9,252 bases of DNA, taken from contig JAFMSA010000119.1 of the NCBI GenBank assembly GCA_017353855.1, positions 1 to 9,252 on the forward strand, read 5' to 3'. The notes beneath the pieces were generated by a model, which worked only from the letters and a program-made list of their open reading frames with translations, ran no database searches and was not told where the DNA came from. The translations under genes were made by a program, and so were the position numbers. This DNA comes from Alphaproteobacteria bacterium (GTDB lineage: Bacteria; Pseudomonadota; Alphaproteobacteria; ATCC43930; CGMCC-115725). Of this stretch, positions 1 to 9,090 are shown one piece after another. Position 1 is the first letter of the stretch; the number at the start of each line of letters is the position of its first letter.

Positions 1-1
1 C

Positions 2-472
2 CCGCCTTATCGTGCGTGGAGCGGTGCTGCGCTGGTCGCGCCCGACGGCAAGCTCGCCGGGATCGGCTCCCTGATCGTCGGCGATGCGGCGGACGGACGT
101 CCCGGCAATATGTTCGTGCCGATCGACAGGCTGCGGCCGGTCATGGCTGACCTGATTGCCTTCGGCCGGCCGTCCGCGGCGGCGCGGCCGTGACTCGGCG
201 CCAATCTCGAGGATGTCGACGGCAAGCTTGTCGTGCGGCGGGTCGCATCGGAGGGCCCTGCCGATAAAGCAGGGCTGCACCGCGGCGACCGGTTAAATGC
301 GATCGACGGTTCCCCGGCCCATGATCTGGCGGGCTTTTATCGTGCGTTATGGGCGCGTGGCGAAGCGGGTGTCACGGTCAAGCTCACCGTCAGCCGCGGG
401 GGCGAGCAGCGCGACATCGATGTTCAGACGGCCGACCGCTATCGCTATCTGAAGCTCAACACGACCTATTGA
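2..472 (+). pseudogene. Trypsin-like serine protease with C-terminal PDZ domain (HtrA/DegP-like), 5'-partial, interrupted by TGA
   Basis: The reading frame from position 2 encodes the end of a protease domain followed by a PDZ domain, and enters the window already open. The first part contains WSGAALVAPDGKLAGIGSL; its Ser at codon 20-22 may correspond to the catalytic Ser region of trypsin-like enzymes, although the classical GNSGGP form is not seen. After GNMFVPIDRLRPVM comes a TGA at 191-193, then LGANLEDVDGKLVVRRV and a standard PDZ core (GPADKAGLHRGDRLNAIDG) ending at 470-472. Relatives commonly read RPWLG at the stop position, so TGG to TGA is the simplest explanation. The frame is otherwise clean for 157 codons, and a GTG at 233 could at most restart a PDZ-only fragment. 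HtrA-like proteins are usually periplasmic, but the N-terminus is outside the window. It converges on the Rieske gene with 10 bases between the stops. Family assignment is good; pseudogene status depends on the one base being correct. Confidence 0.7.
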
Positions 473-482
473 GGGCGCCTCG

Positions 483-1697
483 TCAGCTGCGCCATTCGAG
501 GATGCGCGTGTCGACCGGGTTCTCGAAGGCTCGGCCCTCGGCGCGAGCGCGGCGATATTCGCGCTTCAAACGATAGTACCATTTCGCCTGCGTGTCGGCG
601 TCGTCGATCAGCGTTAGCGGCGGGTTGAAGCACAGCCCCTTCTGCTGGCGTTCCATGATCTCGCGATCCTGGTGCAGGAAGGCCCGCACGTAGTGGCGCA
701 CAAACGGCTTCAGCGGACCGAGCCAGCGCGAGGTCCAATAGATGCAGTGATTGATCTCGGTCATCCGCCCGTCGATGGGCGTGATCGCCGTCAAGTTGGA
801 CACGACATGCCGGCCGGCTCGAATGTGCTCTACACGCACGCTCGGCAATCGGAAGACGATCTCGGTTTGCGGGGCTCCGCCCAAGAGCCGGTAGGCTCGC
901 GAGTTGTTGGAGGGTGCGTGCCGGCTCATCGTGAAACCGAACGGTGAGGGCACGAACGACTTGGCCTTGCGGTGGATCGAGCGGCGGGAGCGCCACCACC
1001 ATGCCCGATGAACAAAGGGCCCGTGCGCCGGGTCCATGAGCCCGACGACCGCATGATCGATTGCGGCTGAGAATATGACGCTCTCGACGAGATTGGGCGA
1101 GCATCGGCCGAACCCGTCGATAAGCGGTATCTGCGGCGCCTCGGCAGGGTTCTCGCCAAAGAAAATCCAGATATTGCCTTGCACCTCCTGTACCGGGTAA
1201 GTGCGGACATGGATGCGGTCGGGCCGGAATGCCTGGCCCGGGACCAGTGAGGGGATCCGCGTGCACCGGCCGCCGCAGTCGAACCGCCAGCCATGATAGC
1301 AGCACTCGACCTCGCGCCCGTCGAAGCGGCCGGCGCTGAGCCGCATGCCTCGATGCGGACACAGGTCGCGCAGCGCGAAGATCCTGTCCTCGGCATCGCG
1401 GCCGATGAGGATCGGCTCTCCGAGCATGACTTTCGCCAGCATCCTCCCGCGCCGCAACCGGAAGCCGGGCGTGGCGTAGTACCAGACGTCGCGCAACGGC
1501 GCCGCGGTGTCCTCGATCGGTGTCTTGGCGGCCTTATCGCCATCGCCACCCCGACACCCGGACACCGCTTCCGGGGCCGCTACCTCTTCAGGCTTGCGAG
1601 CCGCTATCATCTGATCCCGGGTCAGGCTATTTTCTCGACGCTGGCTGACGATGAGGCTGCGCTGCGCCTTGCTACCGTGATCCGAGTTATCCGACAT
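483..1697 (-). CDS. Rieske [2Fe-2S] non-haem iron oxygenase, alpha-subunit type
   Basis: A 404-residue protein with both signatures of a Rieske oxygenase. The Rieske cluster motif is C113-x-H115 with C132-x2-H135 (CPHRG and CYHGW). The mononuclear iron site is D222-x2-H225-x4-H230 (DPAHGPFVH), and D344 in HQDREIMERQQ is a likely third ligand. Such enzymes use electrons from a separate reductase to activate oxygen for hydroxylation or demethylation, normally in the cytoplasm; the substrate cannot be read from sequence. No reductase, ferredoxin or beta-subunit gene lies nearby, which fits the single-component alpha-only (VanA/PaO-like) subgroup. Recognisable homology begins near residue 69 (LRDVWYYATPGFRL), and the first 65 residues are low in complexity. 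The true start may therefore be Met30 (1610) or later, because the ATG at 1697 lies inside ribF. The gene is divergent from ribF and convergent with the protease fragment. Confidence 0.85.
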   Translation of the reverse strand: MSDNSDHGSKAQRSLIVSQRRENSLTRDQMIAARKPEEVAAPEAVSGCRGGDGDKAAKTPIEDTAAPLRDVWYYATPGFRLRRGRMLAKVMLGEPILIGRDAEDRIFALRDLCPHRGMRLSAGRFDGREVECCYHGWRFDCGGRCTRIPSLVPGQAFRPDRIHVRTYPVQEVQGNIWIFFGENPAEAPQIPLIDGFGRCSPNLVESVIFSAAIDHAVVGLMDPAHGPFVHRAWWWRSRRSIHRKAKSFVPSPFGFTMSRHAPSNNSRAYRLLGGAPQTEIVFRLPSVRVEHIRAGRHVVSNLTAITPIDGRMTEINHCIYWTSRWLGPLKPFVRHYVRAFLHQDREIMERQQKGLCFNPPLTLIDDADTQAKWYYRLKREYRRARAEGRAFENPVDTRILEWRS

Positions 1698-2648
1698 CCG
1701 GGCCCCAGGTCACATCATCCCCCCGGGGCCGTGCTCGCGATGGGCAATTTCGATGGGCTGCACCGTGGCCACGCCGCGCTGGTCAGCCACGCGCGCGACC
1801 TCGCGCGCACACATGGGCGGCCGACGGCCGTGCTGACATTCGAGCCGCATCCTCGCACCGTGTTCTTCCCCGCGGCCGAGCCCTTCCGCCTGACGCCGTT
1901 CCGGGTGAAGGAGCGCGAACTTGCGAATCTCGGGGTCGACCTGTTGTTTGTCCGGCACTTCGATATGGGTTTTTCGGCGAAGAGCGCCGAGGATTTCATC
2001 ACAGAGGTGATCGTTGGCGCAATTGGAGCTTCGCATGTCGTTGTCGGCTGGGACTGCACCTTTGGCAACCGCCGCCGCGGTAACCCCGATCTGCTGCGCG
2101 CGACGGGTCGGCGGCATGGGTTCGACGTTACGGTGCTTGAGCCGGTTCGCGGCAAGGATGCGATCGTCTATTCCTCCACGCAGATCCGCCAGTTGCTGAA
2201 AGCGGGAAAGCCCCGCGAGGCGGCGGCGCTGCTCGGCCGATTTTGGGAGATAGACGGGCGGGTTGCGACCGGCGACCGGCGCGGCAGAACGATCGGCTTC
2301 CCGACCGCGAATCTGGGTCTGGACGATTATCTGCGCCCGGCCCTCGGTGTCTACGCGGTGCGGGTGTCAGGCGACGGACCTGACGACCCGCTCGGCGGCC
2401 GGACCGTCGACGGGGTCGCGAATATCGGTCTGCGTCCGACCGTGGGCGGTCTCGTGCCGCGGCTCGAAGCGCATCTTTTTGACATGCAAGTCGATCTTTA
2501 CGGGCGTCATCTGCGGGTGGCGCTTGTCGAATTCATCCGGCCCGAACGGAAATTTGCGGGTCTCGAGGTGCTCAAGGCGCAGATTGCGGCAGACGCCGAG
2601 GACGCGCGCCGCATTCTCGCCCGCGACGCTTTCGTTGACGGGGCGTGA
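1677..2648 (+). CDS. ribF: Bifunctional riboflavin kinase / FMN adenylyltransferase
   Basis: Phosphorylates riboflavin to FMN and adenylates FMN to FAD in the cytoplasm. The protein is 323 residues, normal for bacterial RibF. The N-terminal nucleotidyltransferase domain shows GNFDGLHRGH (23-32, the HxGH nucleotide-binding motif), FEPHPR (55-60), VVGWDCTFG (122-130) and SSTQIR (166-171). The C-terminal kinase domain shows GRTIGFPTAN (203-212, with PTAN), ANIGLRPTVGG, LEAHLFD with the probable catalytic Glu264, DLYG, and FIRPERKF. The frame is open far upstream, but the GTG at 1677 is chosen because it gives MIRVIRH, matching the usual RibF N-terminus about 22 residues before GNFDG; no ATG lies between. 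The ribosome-binding site is weak. This start overlaps the 5' end of the divergent Rieske frame by 21 bases if that gene begins at 1697. ileS follows after 45 bases. Confidence 0.93.
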   Translation: MIRVIRHPGPRSHHPPGAVLAMGNFDGLHRGHAALVSHARDLARTHGRPTAVLTFEPHPRTVFFPAAEPFRLTPFRVKERELANLGVDLLFVRHFDMGFSAKSAEDFITEVIVGAIGASHVVVGWDCTFGNRRRGNPDLLRATGRRHGFDVTVLEPVRGKDAIVYSSTQIRQLLKAGKPREAAALLGRFWEIDGRVATGDRRGRTIGFPTANLGLDDYLRPALGVYAVRVSGDGPDDPLGGRTVDGVANIGLRPTVGGLVPRLEAHLFDMQVDLYGRHLRVALVEFIRPERKFAGLEVLKAQIAADAEDARRILARDAFVDGA

Positions 2649-2693
2649 GCCTGTCCTTATTTACCGGGTTCTCTCCGGAAAAGCGCCGAGTCA

Positions 2694-5528
<2,835 letters not shown>

Positions 5529-5551
5529 AGGGGGTCGGGCGGTCTCCGATC

Positions 5552-6025
5552 ATGCTCGGGCGCGGGCTTCTCACGGCGCTTGTCGTCGTGATTCTCGATC
5601 AATTCAGCAAAGCCGCGGTCGTTGCCTTCTTCTCCGGACGCGCGTTAGGGGAGTGGGAGACCCTGACGTCGTTCTTTAATCTCGTGCTCACGTACAATCG
5701 CGGTATCAGCTTTGGGCTGTTCAGCGGAAGCCTCAGGCTGAACGCGCTGGTCTTCTCGCTCGCCGCCGCCGCGATCGTGGCGGTGCTGGTGTTCTGGCTG
5801 CGGCGCGTTGCGAGCCCGTTCCTGGCGGTCGCAATCGGGCTCATCATCGGTGGCGCGGTAGGCAATGTCATCGACCGGATTCGCCTCGGCGCGGTTGTCG
5901 ATTTTCTCGATTTTCATGCCGGATCCCTGCATTGGCCGGCCTTTAACGTCGCCGACAGCGCGATTTGCATCGGGGTCGCCGCAATGTTGCTGGATGGCTT
6001 GCTTCTGCGGCGCGAGGTGCATTAA
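5552..6025 (+). CDS. lspA: Lipoprotein signal peptidase (signal peptidase II)
   Basis: An inner-membrane aspartyl protease that cuts the signal peptide from prolipoproteins after diacylglyceryl transfer to the lipobox Cys. The 157 residues form a four-helix membrane protein: hydrophobic stretches lie at roughly 5-27, 62-83, 88-104 and 134-152. Family motifs are all present: LDQFSK (15-20), YNRGISFG (48-55), GNVIDR (104-109), VVDF (115-118) and FNVADS (131-136). By comparison with characterised LspA enzymes the catalytic Asp pair should be D117 and D135. The ATG at 5552 gives MLGRGLLTALVVVILDQ, a normal start. It sits between ileS and a lipoprotein gene, so it is probably co-transcribed with ileS, and its neighbour product is a likely substrate. 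No abnormality seen. Confidence 0.95.
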   Translation: MLGRGLLTALVVVILDQFSKAAVVAFFSGRALGEWETLTSFFNLVLTYNRGISFGLFSGSLRLNALVFSLAAAAIVAVLVFWLRRVASPFLAVAIGLIIGGAVGNVIDRIRLGAVVDFLDFHAGSLHWPAFNVADSAICIGVAAMLLDGLLLRREVH

Positions 6026-6033
6026 ATCGTGCC

Positions 6034-6040
6034 GGGGAGG
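6034..6040 (+). promoter_or_regulatory. Ribosome-binding site of the DUF3035 gene
   Basis: GGGGAGG lies 10 bases before the ATG at 6051. The coding frame stays open upstream into lspA, so this purine-rich site, together with the signal peptide that begins directly after the ATG, decides the start. Confidence 0.55.
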
Positions 6041-6050
6041 GATTTCGGCC

Positions 6051-6539
6051 ATGCCTTACTATCACCAGCACGGGACCGCTCGTCGCGGCCACTTGGCGCT
6101 CGTGTGTCTTTGCTCGGCAGGGATGTTGTTGCTTCCGGGCTGCACTGATTTGCGCAAGGCGATCGGGCTCGAGCAGACGTCGCCCGACGAGTTCGCCGTC
6201 GAGTCGCGCGCGCCGTTGGAGATGCCGCCCGACTTTGATCTGCGCCCGCCGCAGCCGGGAGCGCCGCGGCCGCAGGAAAAGAGCTCGGACCAACAGGCTC
6301 TCAAGGCGATCGAGAAAGCGGGGCCCGGCGAGCCGGGTAATCAGGCGCCCGATTTCCGTCTGCGGCGGGCGGAGGATGGGCTTCCCGACATCGGCGCCCC
6401 CAGCGGGCAGGCTCCCGATGCCAACGCGATGGTCGGCGATAAGAGCTTGTCAAACAAGCTGCTGAACGCCCAGACGAGCGGAGCCGACACTGCTCCGGTC
6501 CAGAAACGCGAGACCACTCCGCTCAAGGGCGTGTACTGA
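6051..6539 (+). CDS. DUF3035 family outer-membrane lipoprotein (BamF-type)
   Basis: A 162-residue predicted lipoprotein. The N-terminus has basic residues R11-R12, a hydrophobic core (about 15-28) and a lipobox LPGC with the acylated Cys at 31; Pro at -2 is less usual. Residue +2 is Thr rather than Asp, which suggests sorting to the outer membrane. The mature part carries the DUF3035 signature: SPDEFAVESRAPLEMPPDFD (44-63) followed by LRPP. The rest is Pro/Gly/Ala-rich and probably disordered. In Caulobacter a member of this family, BamF, belongs to the beta-barrel assembly complex; applying that role here is inference. The gene follows lspA by 25 bases, and the ileS-lspA-DUF3035-M16 order is familiar in alphaproteobacteria. 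It appears to end the plus-strand operon. Confidence 0.82.
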   Translation: MPYYHQHGTARRGHLALVCLCSAGMLLLPGCTDLRKAIGLEQTSPDEFAVESRAPLEMPPDFDLRPPQPGAPRPQEKSSDQQALKAIEKAGPGEPGNQAPDFRLRRAEDGLPDIGAPSGQAPDANAMVGDKSLSNKLLNAQTSGADTAPVQKRETTPLKGVY

Positions 6540-6585
6540 GTTCTCGAGATTGGCTGCCCGTCGACCCGGATCAGTTCGCGGCCGG

Positions 6586-6650
6586 TTCTCCCGCTGTCCG
6601 GATCTTCCCGTTCCCCGTATGTCGGGAGAAGGCCCGGGTAAGGGGGCCTT
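6586..6650. repeat. Tandem pair of inverted repeats (REP-like palindromic element or terminator)
   Basis: Two adjacent hairpins can be drawn. The first pairs TTCTCCCG (6586-6593) with CGGGAGAA (6623-6630) across a 29-base loop. The second pairs AAGGCCC (6629-6635) with GGGCCTT (6644-6650) across 8 bases, sharing two bases with the first. The run resembles the GGGAGAAGG...GGGGCC type of dispersed intergenic palindrome common in GC-rich proteobacteria. It lies 46 bases after the lipoprotein stop, where a terminator is expected. No T-run follows directly; the nearest is six T at 6675-6680. Only one copy is visible in this window. Confidence 0.4.
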
Positions 6651-6659
6651 CGTGGCCGC

Positions 6660-7112
6660 GAGTTGGCGATTGCGTTTTTTGGCTCGCGCGTTACGCCCGA
6701 TCATCACTTCCGGGCGGTGCCGCAGATGGTCTGGCACAGGCCTGGCGGAGCCGAGGGTTCCGCTCGGGAAGCCCGGGAGCGCGCATTTTCTCGACGGCGG
6801 CCGCGGCCGCCGGTGCCTTGCTGGCGGCTCGGTGCTCGACGACAGCATCGTGCTTCCGCTCGAGGAGCAACGCACGCACGTCGATACCGAGCCAATGGCG
6901 TTGCTCGCCGAGGAGGTCCGTCCGGTGCTTGATGCCGCGCCACCTGTATCGTTATCCCGTTATGGGTTGGTAGCACGAGATCCGCGCGGCAAACTCGATC
7001 AAGCTCCTGAAGTCGCGCCCCGCGTCTTCGGTCCCGATCGGTTGAGCCTTGCTGTGGGCGGCGACCCCGCCGGGCGCGTCGCTGGTAGAGCCTTACCCGA
7101 GGCGCCCGACTG
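6660..7112 (+). pseudogene. Decayed M16 (pitrilysin-type) zinc peptidase remnant
   Basis: No frame gives a full protein, but joining frames recovers the N-terminal domain of an M16 peptidase. The frame of 6663 reads VTPDHHFRAVPQMVWHRPGG, like the family's PDHRAPVVTQMVWYRVGA. The frame of 6766 reads GKPGSAHFLD, like GKSGIAHFLEH. The same frame then reads LPLEEQRTHVDTEPMALLAE and EEVRPVL, like ILEERRMRVDNEP-ALLGEEVR. From 6941 another frame reads HLYRYPVMGW, a TAG at 6971-6973, then HEIR, like HPYRYPVIGWRHEIR. Near 7030 the frame returns to FGPDRLSLAVGGDPAGRV, like YAPNNAILVVAGDV. The HxxEH zinc motif now reads HFLDG (from 6784). Only about 26 codons separate it from the LEEQR block, where I would expect roughly 65-75, so an internal deletion is likely. 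The C-terminal half is absent. Its place after the DUF3035 gene matches the position of intact M16 genes in related bacteria. Confidence 0.75.
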
Positions 7113-7868
7113 ATGAAAAACGCGCCGAGTGTCCGCGTCGGCATCGGCGGCTGGGTTTATCGGCCATGGCGGGGGCTGTTCTACCCGTCGGGCTTGCCGA
7201 AGACGCGCGAACTCTCGCATGCGAGCCGGCAGCTTACCGCGATCGAGATAAACGGCACGTTTTACGGAGCGCAGAAGCCGGCTAGCTTTCGCCGCTGGCA
7301 TGATGCAACCCCGGAGGGTTTCGTATTCTCGGTCAAAGGACCGCGTTTTGCGACGCACCGCTCGGATCTCGCGACGGCCGGTCCTTCGATCGACCGGTTC
7401 TTTGGCAGCGGCGTCCTCGAACTGGGGGCCAAGCTCGGGCCGGTCTTATGGCAATTTGCTCCGTCGACGCGCTTTGACGAGACCGGTTTTGCGTCGTTTT
7501 TCGAACTGCTGCCGCATCGTGTAGACGGGCTCGACATTCGGCACGTTGTCGAAGTGCGGCACCAGAGTTTCGCATCCGACCCGTTCATCGCCCAGTTGCG
7601 CCGCCACCAGGTAAGTTTGGCTTTCGTCGACGACGACAACTACCCGGCTTTCGACGTCGTCACCGGTCATTGCGTCTACGCTCGTCTGCGGCGCTGCCGG
7701 GAAGAGGAGGCAGCCGGTTATACGCCTCAGGCGCTCGATCGCTGGGCTGAGCGCTTCCGCGATTATTCGGTCGAGGGTGGGTACGAGTGCTTCGTCTATT
7801 TCATCAACGGCGCGAAGGTGCGCGCTCCCGCGGCTGCGCGAGCTCTCCTGCAAAGGCTCGCGAACTGA
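7113..7868 (+). CDS. DUF72 (YecE-like) family protein
   Basis: A complete 251-residue protein with the hallmarks of the DUF72 family, a TIM-barrel fold of unknown biochemical role. Motifs seen: VGIGGWVYRPWRGLFYP (9-25), AIEINGTFY (43-51), SFRRWHDATPEGFVFSVKGP (58-77), LGPVLWQFAPSTRFD (108-122), VVEVRHQSF (145-153) and FVYFINGAKVRAPAAA (227-242). Length is normal. The ATG at 7113 gives a conventional N-terminus about eight residues before the first motif; a weak GAGG site (7099-7102) lies 10 bases upstream. The start falls at the end of the M16 remnant, so any promoter must lie in or before that decayed gene. Cytoplasmic, since no signal peptide is seen. Family assignment is strong; function is unknown. 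Confidence 0.92.
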   Translation: MKNAPSVRVGIGGWVYRPWRGLFYPSGLPKTRELSHASRQLTAIEINGTFYGAQKPASFRRWHDATPEGFVFSVKGPRFATHRSDLATAGPSIDRFFGSGVLELGAKLGPVLWQFAPSTRFDETGFASFFELLPHRVDGLDIRHVVEVRHQSFASDPFIAQLRRHQVSLAFVDDDNYPAFDVVTGHCVYARLRRCREEEAAGYTPQALDRWAERFRDYSVEGGYECFVYFINGAKVRAPAAARALLQRLAN

Positions 7869-7965
7869 ACCGGGCGGGCAGCGGGGTTCCGGGCCCCCCT
7901 GATGCCGCGGCTTCCAAAGCGCCTTCAACGGGGCCACATGAGCCACAGATCGCCGCGCGGTTGTC

Positions 7966-7969
7966 GGAG
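7966..7969 (+). promoter_or_regulatory. Ribosome-binding site deciding the SDR start
   Basis: GGAG lies 8 bases before the ATG at 7978. A TTG sits directly before that ATG (7975), but the spacing and the codon favour ATG 7978. Confidence 0.5.
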
Positions 7970-7977
7970 ATGCTTTG

Positions 7978-8733
7978 ATGCCGGTATTCGATCTAACGGG
8001 TCGTGTCGCCGTCGTGACAGGCGGCAATGGTGGGATCGGGCTCGGCATGGCGAAGGGGCTGGCTGCAGCAGGCGCCAATGTCGTCGTGGCGGCACGCAAT
8101 GCCGGCAAAGCCGAGACCGCGCTGGCGGAACTGGGCGGCAGGGGCGTCTTCATCGCGTTCGATGCTGCCGACGAGAATTCCTGCCGGACGACGATGGCCC
8201 AAGCGGCCGAACGGTTCGGTCGTCTCGATATCCTCGTCAACAATGCGGGAACCTCGATTCGCAAGCCGCCGGAAACTTACACGGCGGCGGAGTGGCACGC
8301 CGTGCTCGACACAAATTTGACCGGCGCCTTTTTGTGCTCGCAGGCCGCCCACTCGGTCATGAAACGTACGGGCGGCGGTAAGATCATCAATATCGGCTCG
8401 ATGTTCGCTGTGTTCGGTTCCGGGTATGCGGCGCCCTACGCGGCGAGCAAGGGCGCGCTCGTGCAGCTGACAAAGTCTCTGGCCGTGGCGTGGGCCGGCG
8501 ACAACATCCAGGTCAACGCGGTGTTGCCCGGCTGGATCGATACCGAGCTGACGCGCGACGCGCGACAGCAGGTCGCCGGCCTGCACGAACGGGTGTTGGC
8601 TCGGACCCCTGCCGGCCGCTGGGGCATCCCCGAAGATCTCGCGGGCGTGGCCGTATTTCTGGCATCCGCGGCTTCCGACTTCGTGACCGGCGCCGCAATC
8701 CCGGTCGATGGCGGCTTCGCCGCAATGGGCTAG
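7978..8733 (+). CDS. Short-chain dehydrogenase/reductase (classical SDR; sugar/gluconate dehydrogenase-like)
   Basis: A complete 251-residue classical SDR, an NAD(P)(H)-dependent oxidoreductase acting on an alcohol or ketone. Visible motifs: cofactor-binding TGGNGGIG (14-21), NNAG (88-91), and the catalytic tetrad Asn113 (NTNLTG context), Ser141 (NIGSM), Tyr154 and Lys158 (YAASK). PGWIDTEL and the C-terminal VTGAAIPVDGGF are also typical. Arg40 after the second beta strand (AARN) hints at NADP preference, which is inference. The overall look, MPVFDLTGRVAVVTGG, resembles gluconate 5-dehydrogenase or KduD-type enzymes, but SDR substrates cannot be assigned this way. It lies 109 bases after the DUF72 gene, and nothing nearby suggests a pathway. 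A DNA ligase remnant begins immediately after the stop. The frame is intact and the motifs are complete. Confidence 0.93.
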   Translation: MPVFDLTGRVAVVTGGNGGIGLGMAKGLAAAGANVVVAARNAGKAETALAELGGRGVFIAFDAADENSCRTTMAQAAERFGRLDILVNNAGTSIRKPPETYTAAEWHAVLDTNLTGAFLCSQAAHSVMKRTGGGKIINIGSMFAVFGSGYAAPYAASKGALVQLTKSLAVAWAGDNIQVNAVLPGWIDTELTRDARQQVAGLHERVLARTPAGRWGIPEDLAGVAVFLASAASDFVTGAAIPVDGGFAAMG

Positions 8734-9090
8734 CGCGCCGCCTCGGTGAGCACCGCAGCTGCCTTAATCGATGGTGAGGTAGCGGCGTCGCCGAAACCGA
8801 CGGCCGATATTCTATGAGCCGAGCTACGTCAGTTTCGATCTGGTCTGGCTCAATGGCAACGATCTGCGATCTTTGCCTCTACACGAGCGCCGGTGGGCCC
8901 TGGAGGGCATCTTGCCAAAGATATTTCCGAGACGCTCTGCGGGCCCCGGCAGGGGCCTGCGAGTTCTTCGAGCTGATGTGCGCGCACCTCGCGGGCATTG
9001 TCGCCAAGCGCCTGACCGATCGCTCTGACCCGCGCATCAGGTGGTGCAAGACCAAAAATCCAACTGCTCGCAGCAAGCAGGGCGAGGCGG
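8734..9090 (+). pseudogene. Truncated, frameshifted ATP-dependent DNA ligase remnant (LigD/LigC-like)
   Basis: Three frames must be joined to recover the middle of an ATP-dependent ligase nucleotidyltransferase domain. The frame of 8734 reads AALIDGEVAA (motif III, LIDGEV at 8764-8781) and stops at TGA 8815-8817. The next frame, from 8813, reads YEPSYVSFDLVWLNGNDLRS and LPLHERRWALEGILP (motif IIIa at 8831-8857). From about 8919 the third frame reads RYFRDALRAPAGACEFFELM, GIVAKRLTDRSDPR (motif IV, with AGIVAK for the usual EGIVAK, at 8991-9011) and RWCKTKNP (motif V, at 9042-9062). This matches the ligase part of LigD, used with Ku in non-homologous end joining, or a stand-alone LigC. Motif I (KxDG with the adenylated Lys), everything upstream, and the OB-fold are missing, so it cannot be active. 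The remnant begins directly at the SDR stop. Confidence 0.78.

Noticed and set aside
191..193. Selenocysteine or programmed readthrough at the TGA
   Set aside because: The expected residue is Trp, the protein family is not a selenoprotein family, and no SECIS-like hairpin was evident just downstream.
466..1362. 298-codon minus-strand frame overlapping the Rieske gene
   Set aside because: An out-of-frame shadow of the Rieske oxygenase, whose own frame carries both iron-binding signatures.
1293..1676. Upstream extension of the ribF frame
   Set aside because: The frame is open but lies opposite the Rieske domain, and the translation has no RibF similarity before the GTG at 1677.
6550..7113. 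187-codon plus-strand frame as a novel hypothetical protein
   Set aside because: It contains pieces of an M16 peptidase that continue in other frames, so it is part of a pseudogene rather than a new protein.
7869..7977. Possible RNA gene or terminator between the DUF72 and SDR genes
   Set aside because: Only a GC-rich stretch is seen, with no tRNA-like features, no convincing stem and no T-run.
7446..8264. 272-codon minus-strand frame across the DUF72-SDR junction
   Set aside because: Antisense to two well-supported genes and without recognisable domains.
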